A model generated the notes under the pieces. The model ran no database searches. It was not told the DNA's origin and was given only the letters and a program-made list of their open reading frames with translations. Position numbers and translations under genes: made by a program. Positions 16,390-24,045 of a stretch of 64,000 bases of DNA are shown here, piece by piece. Position 1 is the stretch's first letter, and each line of letters opens with the position of its first letter. This DNA is from Chitinophagaceae bacterium (GTDB lineage: Bacteria; Bacteroidota; Bacteroidia; Chitinophagales; Chitinophagaceae), in contig JAHBTK010000001.1 in the NCBI GenBank assembly GCA_019638625.1, forward strand, positions 301,434-365,433, in the 5' to 3' direction.

Positions 16390-18258
16390 CTATTTCCCAA
16401 ACATTCTTTCCAGGTAATCCTTTTTAAAAGCGATATAGGTGGCGTTACCCGATGCCGTTATATTCGGCTGATTACACTCAAACAGTTCCTCCGCCAGTTT
16501 TCGCATTTCCGCTACCGTTAGTGATTTACCGGGTTTGACAGCATGTTGCCAGGCCATACTGCGGATCAGTTTTTCCCTTCGGGAAAATTTTACTTCACTG
16601 TTGAAATGTTTCACCTGTTCCAGCATCTGTTCAATAGCGTGTTTCTCATTTCCTTCGGGTACATCCGCCGGAGTTCCCTGTATCACGAAAGTGTCTTTGC
16701 CGAATTCCTCTACCTGGTACCCCAGCAGATGAAGGTCCGGCAACAGTTCCTGCAGCAATACGGCGTCAGGGGCCGATAAGGTGATCGTGGGCGGAAACAG
16801 GCTTTTTTGGGTAGCAATGGGTTTTTCACGCGCTGCCAGCATATAGCGTTCGTACAGGATACGTTCATGCGCCAGTTGCTGGTGGATCAGTATAAACCCC
16901 TGGTTGGTGCCGGCAACAATATAGGTATGATGTAACTGCAACAGGGGAACATCTTCCAGCAAAGCCAGTTTGCCTTCGCCGGATTTTTGAGGAATATGTT
17001 TTTCGTATTCAAACCCGCCGCCGGTATCTTCCTGGTGGACAGCCAGCAGGCTTTTGAATGAGCCACTTTGTTTAGGTTCGGGATAAAAGTCTTTCCAGTT
17101 TTTCAGTTCGCTTTTGCTTTCTATCAGGTGGGCCTGGTTCTTTTGTGTAAAGGTTTGATATAATCCCGAAGCCGCTGTTTTTTCCTCTTTGTCTTTGGTA
17201 AAAGGATTGCTCACCGCATCCAGCTTTTGTATTTCCGGGTCCAGGTCAAAATTCAGCGTTGGCGTAATGCTGAACTGCGCAAGCGCATGCTTGACGGCGG
17301 CCTGCACAAAGGCGTAAATGATCTTCTCGTCTTCGAATTTTATCTCCTGCTTGGTAGGATGTACGTTGATGTCTATCTGTGCCGGGTCCAGGTCGATGAA
17401 CAGCACATACATCGGGTAACTGTCCGCGGGGATCATATCCTGGTAAGCGCTCATCACCGCATGGTTCAGGTAGGCGCTCCTGATAAACCGGTTATTCACA
17501 AAAAAATACTGGTCGCCCCGGGTTTTCTTCGCTGTTTCCGGTTTTCCTGCGAAGCCATATACCGTCATGTAATCTGTCTTCTCCTGCACTGTCACCAGTT
17601 TGGCGGCATAGTTATTGCCCAGCAAGTGGACGATCCGTTGTTTCAGCGTACCTTTTTCCAGGTGGAATATCTCCTGACCGTTAGCGGTAAGCGAAAAGAA
17701 TATTTCGGGGAAAGCCATTGCTACACGGATGAATTCTTCCACGATATGACGCATTTCCACAGGATTGCTTTTCAGGAAATTCCTGCGGGCAGGTACGTTG
17801 AAAAAAACATTTTTCATGGCGATGCTGGTACCCTTTTCGAAGGCGACCGGCTCCTGTTTTTTCACCTGGCTGTTTTCAATCTCCAGATACGTGCCGGCAG
17901 CGTCTTCCTGCCGGCGTGTCTTCATTTCCACCTGTGCCACCGCCGCAATAGAAGCCAGTGCTTCTCCCCGGAATCCCATCGTGCGGATGCGGAAGAGGTC
18001 GTCTATTTTATTGATTTTGGAGGTGGCGTGCCGTTCAAAGCTCATCCGTGCATCCGTTTCACTCATACCGCTGCCATTATCTGTCACCTGTATCAGGGCT
18101 TTCCCCGCGTCAGCCACTATCAGCCTGATTTCCGTAGCACCGGCATCCACCGCGTTTTCCAGCAATTCCTTTACTGCACTCGACGGTCGCTGGATCACTT
18201 CTCCCGCCGCGATCTGGTTGGCAATATTATCCGGTAGTAACTGTATCTTATCTGGCAA
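16390..18258 (-). CDS. mutL: DNA mismatch repair protein MutL
   Basis: A 622-residue MutL. The N-terminal GHKL ATPase has IQLLPDNIANQIAAGEV, ELLENAVDAG, TDNGSGM and TMGFRGEALASI; the C-terminal dimerisation domain ends the protein. I chose the TTG at 18258 because a TATTTTTG promoter box at 18281-18288 puts transcription start downstream of the ATG at 18297. Family homology also begins at PDKIQLLPD. The endonuclease motif DQHAxxExxxxE is degenerate: the sequence is HQQLAHERILYE, keeping the glutamates but losing Asp and His. The C-terminal CPHGRP-like motif reads CNQPNITASGNAT. The protein may therefore lack nicking activity, which is inference. Confidence 0.93.
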   Translation of the reverse strand: MPDKIQLLPDNIANQIAAGEVIQRPSSAVKELLENAVDAGATEIRLIVADAGKALIQVTDNGSGMSETDARMSFERHATSKINKIDDLFRIRTMGFRGEALASIAAVAQVEMKTRRQEDAAGTYLEIENSQVKKQEPVAFEKGTSIAMKNVFFNVPARRNFLKSNPVEMRHIVEEFIRVAMAFPEIFFSLTANGQEIFHLEKGTLKQRIVHLLGNNYAAKLVTVQEKTDYMTVYGFAGKPETAKKTRGDQYFFVNNRFIRSAYLNHAVMSAYQDMIPADSYPMYVLFIDLDPAQIDINVHPTKQEIKFEDEKIIYAFVQAAVKHALAQFSITPTLNFDLDPEIQKLDAVSNPFTKDKEEKTAASGLYQTFTQKNQAHLIESKSELKNWKDFYPEPKQSGSFKSLLAVHQEDTGGGFEYEKHIPQKSGEGKLALLEDVPLLQLHHTYIVAGTNQGFILIHQQLAHERILYERYMLAAREKPIATQKSLFPPTITLSAPDAVLLQELLPDLHLLGYQVEEFGKDTFVIQGTPADVPEGNEKHAIEQMLEQVKHFNSEVKFSRREKLIRSMAWQHAVKPGKSLTVAEMRKLAEELFECNQPNITASGNATYIAFKKDYLERMFGK

Positions 18259-18280
18259 TTCCTTCTGTTTGTTGTAACTG

Positions 18281-18288
18281 CAAAAATA
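18281..18288 (-). promoter_or_regulatory. -7 box (TATTTTTG) of mutL
   Basis: TATTTTTG on the minus strand fits TAnnTTTG. It lies inside the longest mutL frame and would give a leader of roughly 17 nt to the TTG start at 18258. Confidence 0.5.
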
Positions 18289-18327
18289 AGCTTTCAAAAA
18301 TGAATAATAGTTGTCCGTATTTGAACG

Positions 18328-18355
18328 GAGACCTGTCCGATATCGGACAGGTCTC
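18328..18355. promoter_or_regulatory. 28-bp perfect palindrome, candidate enhancer
   Basis: GAGACCTGTCCGAT is followed directly by its exact reverse complement. It lies about 86 bp upstream of the transcription start implied by the sigma-54-like element at 18402-18417, the usual distance for an activator binding site. It could equally act on mutL, 40 bp away on the other strand. Confidence 0.6.
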
Positions 18356-18401
18356 GGGGTGTTCGGCTATTAAGTGTATGAAAATCAATTTTTTATAATT
18401 G

Positions 18402-18417
18402 TGGCATATGTATTGAA
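18402..18417 (+). promoter_or_regulatory. Sigma-54-like -24/-12 promoter of P1
   Basis: TGGCAT-ATGTA-TTGAA matches TGGCAC-N5-TTGCA at the GG of -24 and the TTG of -12 with correct spacing. The C of the -12 GC is replaced by A. The ATG of P1 lies 26 bp downstream. No such element was found before other array genes. Confidence 0.5.
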
Positions 18418-18442
18418 TCAGGACGGTAATAAATAATTCCAC

Positions 18443-20842
18443 ATGTTCAGGAACTACTTCAAAATTACGTTCAGGAATCTGAGAAGGAACAGGATCTATT
18501 CTTTCATCAATATTTTCGGGCTGAGCATAGGGTTGGCCTGCAGCATGTTGATATTGCTCTATATCAAGGATGAAGTAAGCTTTGACAGGTTTCATGAGCA
18601 GGGCAGCAATATTTATCGTATCGTACAGAAAACTGAGCATAATGGCAATACCAACTGGGGTACCCATACCGGTTACCTGCAGGGCCCGCGTTTTGCAGAT
18701 AATGTTCCGGGTATACGATCTTTTGTGCGACTGAACAGCCAGTATCATGATATCAAAACCGGTACAGAGATCAGGGGCCGTGAGTTGCTTTCCGTGGACT
18801 CTTCTTTTTTCAATATATTCAGTTTTCCGTTACTATATGGCGATCCGAATACCTGCTTAAAAGATCCTTCGTCGATTGTGCTTACGGAGGACGAAGCAAA
18901 AAAACAGTTTGGCACCGCTGATGCTTTAGGTAAAGTGGTGATGTTGAACTTTGATTCAACATTTACACCATTGAAAGTAACAGCCGTAACGAAGAGGGTA
19001 CCCCAGAACTCTTCTATACAGTTTGATATGCTTATTCCTTTCAGGGAGAAAAAAGAAGATGCCCTCAATAATTACAACTGGTATAACTTCTTCCTGAATA
19101 CGTTTGTACTGGTGGAACCCAACAGCAGCATCGCCGCCATAGAAAATGGTATGCAGCAGTTTTATGTAAGGGATGCTTCCCAGGCTTTTAAGGAATTGAA
19201 TGAGCGGTATGGCGGGGGGGCTGCTGCATCGATGGGCACCTATCTACTGCAGCGGTATGATGATATGCACCTTAATCCGCAATTATCGGCGCAAAACGGA
19301 TTGAAGAACGGCAGCAATCCCATGTACTCATACATATTATCCGGCATTGCATTGTTCATACTCGTGATAGCCTGTATCAATTTTGTAAACCTCACGGTAG
19401 CCCGGTCGGTTAAGCGGGCAAAGGAGATTGGTATCCGCAAGGTGGTGGGTGGCGACCGCCGGCAATTGATATGGCAGTTTTTGGGCGAGTCCTTTATGCT
19501 TTGTTTCATTGCGTTTGCACTGGCGCTGCTGCTGGTGCAACTGATGTTGCCGGTGTTCAATGAGCTGTCGAATAAAGCATTGGCCATATCTTATCTTTTC
19601 GATTGGAAACTGGCTGGTGGGTATATCGGGTTGTTCCTGCTAACAGGACTACTGGCAGGTTTCTATCCGGCGCTTGTATTATCCGGTTTTAACCCCGTAA
19701 AAACCCTGTACAGCCGTTTTACGCTCAGCGGAAAAAACTACCTGCAAAAAGGGTTGGTGATAATGCAGTTTTCCCTGGCTTCTTTTCTGATCATAGCTAC
19801 CGTTGCCGCCTACCTGCAATTTAATTATCTCACAACAAAAGATCTGGGTTATGATGATAATAATGTAGTGGAATTGTTTAAGGGTGATCTTAGGCAGGAA
19901 GAAGTAGCCCTGTTCAAGGCTGAGTTATTGAAGAACCCCGACATCCTGGAAGTGGGAGCAAAAAACAGCGGACAGTGGATAACTTCAGCTAAAGTAGCCA
20001 GTGACTCCACTATGAGTTTTGATTATGAAACCATCGATGAGTCCTATATTCCCCTGATGAAAATTCCTATCGTAAAGGGACGTAATTTCTCAAAAGATTT
20101 CCCGGCAGATGCGGCCAAATCCGTACTGGTGAACGAGTCTTTTGTAGAAAAAGCCGGTTGGAAGGAGCCTATAGGGGAGATCGTAAACTTTTTTTATAAC
20201 GACAATGAAATATATACGGTGGTAGGTGTGGTAAAAGATTATCACAATAAATCGCTGATGCAGAAAATAAGCCCCCAGTTGTTTACCATGAAACCCGGTA
20301 ATACGTATGGATTGTACAGCATCCGTATAAGACCGGGTTCGGAAAGCCGTACACTGGATTATATTCAGAAAGCATTTATGCAGTTCTACCCAATGAGTCC
20401 CTACCACTATGAATTTAAGGATCAGGCGAAACTATCGGAATACACGCAGGAAGCCAAATGGAAACAGATATTGATGTTTGGAGCGGTATTGACCATTTTT
20501 ATTTCCTGTATAGGGCTGTTTGGTTTATCTGTATTGTCGGCTGAAAAACGTACAAAGGAAATCGGTATCCGTAAGGTGCTGGGTGCTTCTGTAAACAATA
20601 TCGCAACGATACTTTCCCGGGATTTCCTGAAGCTGGTGATAATTGCCTTATTGATCGCCATACCGGCTGCCTGGATCGTGGCGAATAAATGGTTGGGAAA
20701 TTATCCCTACCGGGTGACGCTGAACTGGCAGATGTTTGCAGCCGCAGGGTTGTTAGTGATCGTGGTGGCGTTGGTTACCGTTAGCTTCCAGGCGGTAAGG
20801 GCGGCAATGGGTAACCCGGTCGCAGCATTACGAAGCGAATAG
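18443..20842 (+). CDS. P1: double FtsX/MacB-type ABC permease
   Basis: A 799-residue inner-membrane protein containing two permease units in tandem. In order: TM1 (about 18-42), a periplasmic MacB-core-like domain (43-285), three helices of an FtsX domain (286-410), TM5 (430-452), a second periplasmic domain (453-675) and three more FtsX helices (678-790). After the first helix of each FtsX triplet comes the conserved cytoplasmic motif, here VKRAKEIGIRKVVGG and EKRTKEIGIRKVLGAS, expected to touch an ATPase. MacB-type permeases move substrates from the periplasm outward or act in envelope stress; this subfamily is uncharacterised. P1 is closest to P12, at the other end of the array. It is the only member with a sigma-54-like promoter. 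Its last residues AALRSE are supplied by the inserted element at 20821. Confidence 0.95.
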   Translation: MFRNYFKITFRNLRRNRIYSFINIFGLSIGLACSMLILLYIKDEVSFDRFHEQGSNIYRIVQKTEHNGNTNWGTHTGYLQGPRFADNVPGIRSFVRLNSQYHDIKTGTEIRGRELLSVDSSFFNIFSFPLLYGDPNTCLKDPSSIVLTEDEAKKQFGTADALGKVVMLNFDSTFTPLKVTAVTKRVPQNSSIQFDMLIPFREKKEDALNNYNWYNFFLNTFVLVEPNSSIAAIENGMQQFYVRDASQAFKELNERYGGGAAASMGTYLLQRYDDMHLNPQLSAQNGLKNGSNPMYSYILSGIALFILVIACINFVNLTVARSVKRAKEIGIRKVVGGDRRQLIWQFLGESFMLCFIAFALALLLVQLMLPVFNELSNKALAISYLFDWKLAGGYIGLFLLTGLLAGFYPALVLSGFNPVKTLYSRFTLSGKNYLQKGLVIMQFSLASFLIIATVAAYLQFNYLTTKDLGYDDNNVVELFKGDLRQEEVALFKAELLKNPDILEVGAKNSGQWITSAKVASDSTMSFDYETIDESYIPLMKIPIVKGRNFSKDFPADAAKSVLVNESFVEKAGWKEPIGEIVNFFYNDNEIYTVVGVVKDYHNKSLMQKISPQLFTMKPGNTYGLYSIRIRPGSESRTLDYIQKAFMQFYPMSPYHYEFKDQAKLSEYTQEAKWKQILMFGAVLTIFISCIGLFGLSVLSAEKRTKEIGIRKVLGASVNNIATILSRDFLKLVIIALLIAIPAAWIVANKWLGNYPYRVTLNWQMFAAAGLLVIVVALVTVSFQAVRAAMGNPVAALRSE

Positions 20843-20887
20843 CGTAGTAATGCGGAGATTCCGATGAAGCGAAACTGATTTCGGGAT
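20821..20887 (+). repeat. C-terminus-replacing palindromic element, copy 1
   Basis: A 67-bp element with inverted repeats GCATTAC/GTAATGC and a CCGAT/ATCGG-type pair (ATTCCGAT against TTTCGGGAT, slightly degenerate). It sits after the GT of the Val codon in NPV. Deleting it restores V-K-S-L-R-T-E and a stop from the following bases (20888-20909). Confidence 0.8.
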
Positions 20888-20909
20888 GAAAAGTTTGCGG
20901 ACGGAGTGA

Positions 20910-21190
20910 GGCTAATTTGAAAATTTGAAAATGTGCAAATTTGAAAATGAGAAGAGAATTGGGAAATGTGGAAGTGTGAGAATGTTTGTCGGGACTTGCT
21001 ATACTAGTATAATGTGGTAGGTACAAAGCCTGGAATTGTTCTGTTGTACCGCTTCCTTTCCTTGGGAAAGGGAGATGGAGGGATAGGCTGATGTGGTAGA
21101 TATGAAGCTTGGAATTATTCTACAGCACCGCTCCCTCTCCTGGAAGGGAGAGGGAGAAGAGCTTGCCCGCCGTGGCGGGGGTGAGGCGCT
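20910..21190. repeat. Intergenic repeat block before P2
   Basis: First comes an AT-rich run built from TTTGAAAAT and TGTGCAAA words (20910-20985). Then there are two copies of a repeat starting with A/TGATGTGGTAG (21011-21087 and 21089-21190), each with TGGAATTRTTCT and a hairpin. The stems differ in sequence but stay paired: CTTCCTTTCC with GGAAAGGGAG-like bases, then CTCCCTCTCC with GGGAGAGGGAG. The second copy also carries the module GCCCGCCGTGGCGGG. Confidence 0.75.
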
Positions 21191-21222
21191 GTCACACGAA
21201 TAAAACAAAAAAACAAAACCTG

Positions 21223-23649
21223 ATGTTCAAAAACTATTTCAAGATCGCGTGGCGTAACCTGCTACGTAACAAGTGGTTTTCGCTGATCAATATTCTCGGG
21301 CTTTCCATAGGGTTAGCTACCTGCCTTATTATTATGCTTTTTGTAAGCAATGAATTGGGCTATGACCGGTTTAATAAAAAGGCAAACCGTATTGCAAGGA
21401 TCTATTTTGAAGGCAATGTGCAGGGTGAAAAAATGAAGGAACCAGTTGTGATGGCGCCGGTGGCCCAGGCCGTGAAAAAAGATTTTCCTGAAGTGGAAGA
21501 CGCTACCCGGTTGCGGAGCCATGACTGGGCGCCGAAGCTGGTTGTGAACAACAAGGAATTCAGGTTTGATCAGTTGGTTTATGCAGATGCTAATTTTTTT
21601 GATGTATTTACCCTGCCTTTTATAAGGGGCGATAGTAAAACCGCGCTGGCTGAACCCAACACCGTTGTGCTTACCAAAGATGTTGCCAAAAAATATTTCG
21701 GCGATGGCGAGGCATTGGGACAAACGATCCGGTTCAAAACGGAAGACAAAGCACCCATGAAGGTGACGGGTGTAATTGAAAATATTCCTGCAAACAGCCA
21801 TTTCCGGTTTGGGTTGCTGACTTCGATGGCAAGCCTGGAGGACGCGAAACGAGAAAACTGGATGGGCTCCAATTATTTCACCTACATCGTATTAAAAAAT
21901 AAAAACGATTTCGAAAAGCTGGAGGAAAAATTACCCGGGTTGGTGGATAAATACATCGGCCCGCAAATGAAAGATGGCCTCGGCCAAACACTTGCTGAAT
22001 TCAGAAAGAGTGGAAGCAATATTACTTTTCATCTGCAACGGCTTACGGATATTCACCTGTACTCCGATTTTCATTATGACCTGAGCGCACCCGGCAATGT
22101 TCGGAATGTATATATTTTCAGCGCCATTGCCTTGTTCATGTTGCTGATCGCCTGCATCAATTTCATGAACCTGTCCACTGCAGGAGCGTCTAAACGTTCA
22201 CGAGAGGTTGGAATACGCAAGGTGCTCGGCTCGATGAAAGGAGAGCTGGTAAAGCAATTCCTGGTGGAATCAACCTTCATTGCCGCCATTGCATTATTGC
22301 TTTCTCTTTTATTTATACAACTGGCGTTGCCACTTTTCAACGATCTTTCGGGCTTGCAGTTAACGCTCAGTTTTAGGGAAAAGCCATTGTTGTTGCCTGC
22401 TTTGACGGGCATTGTTTTATTAACGGGACTGATCGCCGGCAGCTACCCGGCATTCTATCTTTCTTCTTTTAAACCGGTGGCTGTATTAAAAGGAAAATGG
22501 AACCCGGCAAAAAGTGGCGTCAGCTTCAGGAGCGTTTTAGTGGTATTCCAGTTTTTTATCTCCATTATTCTTATTGTAAGCACTACGGTGGTCTACAAAC
22601 AGCTTTCTTATATACGCCATAAGGATGTGGGGTACAATAAAGACAAGGTAATGGTGATCTCCAATGTATGGGCAATAGGAAAGAACATGGATGTTTTCAG
22701 AAAAGAACTGCAACAGGATCCGGCAGTGGCGGGTGTAAGCGCTTCAAGATACCTGCCTGCGGGAAACAGCGGTAATAATAACTTTTTTGTTTCCACCGTA
22801 CAGGATCCCGGGAAGCTGGTGAAAACATTGCGTTATGAAATAGATGAATATTATATTCCGACGCTTGGCATACAATTAAAAGCAGGGAGAAATTTTTCAC
22901 AGCAATACGGCATGGATTCATTGGCGGTCATCGTGAATGAAGCTGCCGTAAAAGCATTGGGATGGAAAGAAGATCCGATCGGGCAAACGATCGCAAGAAC
23001 ATTTAAGGAAGAGGGGAAAGAAACATACCAGGTGGTTGGCGTGGTAAAGGATTTCCATTTCAGGTCTTTGCATGAACGCATCTCTCCGTTGGTACTGGTG
23101 CCCGCGCCTGATCCCGGTAACCTTGTAGTGAAAATTAAGACAACCGATATTCCGGGCTTCACGGCAAAATTGCAAAAGCAATTTACGGAATACGGCGCTG
23201 AAGATCCGATGAATTACTCCTTCCTGGATGAACGCTATAACAACACGTACAAGGCAGAGCAAAAGATCGGAACAATACTGGGTGTTTTTGCCGGGCTTAC
23301 CATTTTTATAGCCTGCCTGGGCTTGTTTGGCCTTGCAAAATTTACGGCAGATCAGCGTATCAAAGAAATAGGCATCCGCAAAGTGCTGGGTGCTTCCGCT
23401 GCACAGTTGTCTGCCATGCTTTCCAAAGATTTTTTAAGACTGGTATTGCTTGCATGTTGTATTGCATTTCCTATTGCAGGATGGGTCATGCATAAGTGGT
23501 TGCAGGATTTTGCGTATCGAACCAATATCAGTTGGTGGATTTTTATGATAGCGGGTGTAGTTGCCGTGTTGATTGCATTGATAACAGTGAGTTTCCAGGC
23601 AATAAAAGCGGCGCTGGCGAACCCGGTGAAAGCGTTGCGGACGGAGTGA
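21223..23649 (+). CDS. P2: double FtsX/MacB-type ABC permease
   Basis: 808 residues, same two-unit architecture as P1. The start at 21223 (MFKNYFKIAWRNLLRNK) is chosen over an in-frame ATG at 21109. The extra 38 residues would be translated from the GC-rich repeat, and every paralog begins with the M-(I/F)-(K/R)-NYFK motif. Cytoplasmic loops read SKRSREVGIRKVLGS and DQRIKEIGIRKVLGAS. It groups with P4 and P11 by its opening (GLSIGLATCLIIMLFV, YDRFNKKANRI). The end KALRTE is the native one without the inserted element. The leader TAAAACAAAAAAACAAAACC directly before the ATG recurs in P4, P5, P6 and P11. Confidence 0.95.
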   Translation: MFKNYFKIAWRNLLRNKWFSLINILGLSIGLATCLIIMLFVSNELGYDRFNKKANRIARIYFEGNVQGEKMKEPVVMAPVAQAVKKDFPEVEDATRLRSHDWAPKLVVNNKEFRFDQLVYADANFFDVFTLPFIRGDSKTALAEPNTVVLTKDVAKKYFGDGEALGQTIRFKTEDKAPMKVTGVIENIPANSHFRFGLLTSMASLEDAKRENWMGSNYFTYIVLKNKNDFEKLEEKLPGLVDKYIGPQMKDGLGQTLAEFRKSGSNITFHLQRLTDIHLYSDFHYDLSAPGNVRNVYIFSAIALFMLLIACINFMNLSTAGASKRSREVGIRKVLGSMKGELVKQFLVESTFIAAIALLLSLLFIQLALPLFNDLSGLQLTLSFREKPLLLPALTGIVLLTGLIAGSYPAFYLSSFKPVAVLKGKWNPAKSGVSFRSVLVVFQFFISIILIVSTTVVYKQLSYIRHKDVGYNKDKVMVISNVWAIGKNMDVFRKELQQDPAVAGVSASRYLPAGNSGNNNFFVSTVQDPGKLVKTLRYEIDEYYIPTLGIQLKAGRNFSQQYGMDSLAVIVNEAAVKALGWKEDPIGQTIARTFKEEGKETYQVVGVVKDFHFRSLHERISPLVLVPAPDPGNLVVKIKTTDIPGFTAKLQKQFTEYGAEDPMNYSFLDERYNNTYKAEQKIGTILGVFAGLTIFIACLGLFGLAKFTADQRIKEIGIRKVLGASAAQLSAMLSKDFLRLVLLACCIAFPIAGWVMHKWLQDFAYRTNISWWIFMIAGVVAVLIALITVSFQAIKAALANPVKALRTE

Positions 23650-23936
23650 GGCTAATTTGAAAATGTGCAAATTTGAAAATATGGAAGTGTGAAGATGTGG
23701 AAATGCAAAGCTTGGATTTATTCTGCGCTGATGTGGTAGATATGCCGTTTGGTTTTGCACTACAGCGCCGTCCCTCTCCGCTGTGAGGAGAGGGATAAGA
23801 GGGTGAGGGCTGATGTGGTAGATATGAAGTCTGGAATTATTCTATAGTGCCGCTCCCTCTCCTGGAAGGGAGAGGGATAAGAGCTTGCCCGCCGTGGCAG
23901 GAGGGAGGCGCTGTCCCACGATTAAAACAAAACCTG
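23650..23936. repeat. Intergenic repeat block before the P3 remnant
   Basis: A short AT-rich TTTGAAAAT run, then two TGATGTGGTAG repeats (23729-23810 and 23811-23920). Their hairpins use CCCTCTCC with GGAGAGGG and CTCCCTCTCC with GGGAGAGGGAT, and are followed by the GCCCGCCGTGGC module and an A-rich leader. Confidence 0.72.
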
Positions 23937-24002
23937 ATGATAAAAAACTATTTCAAAACTGCCTCGCGAAGCGTCGGAATGAACCTGTTGCGGGTCGGGT
24001 GA
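23937..24002 (+). pseudogene. 5' remnant of an array permease gene
   Basis: A 21-codon frame begins MIKNYFKTA, exactly the start shared by P4, P5, P6 and P11. It then breaks into SRSVGMNLLRVG and a stop. It has the same repeat block and A-rich leader as intact members. It is best read as the 5' stub of a lost or recombined thirteenth gene, 43 bp before P3. A regulatory leader peptide is a less likely alternative. Confidence 0.6.
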
Positions 24003-24045
24003 CCAGTGGAGAATTAAAATTTAACACGAAATAAAAATTCTTGTT

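Noticed and set aside
18328..18355. 28-bp palindrome as a phage or integrative element attachment site
   Set aside because: No integrase, no tRNA at the site and no second copy in the window. The position relative to a sigma-54-like promoter explains it better.
21109..21222. Upstream extension of P2 by 38 residues
   Set aside because: It would be translated from the GC-rich repeat block, and all paralogs start at the NYFK motif.
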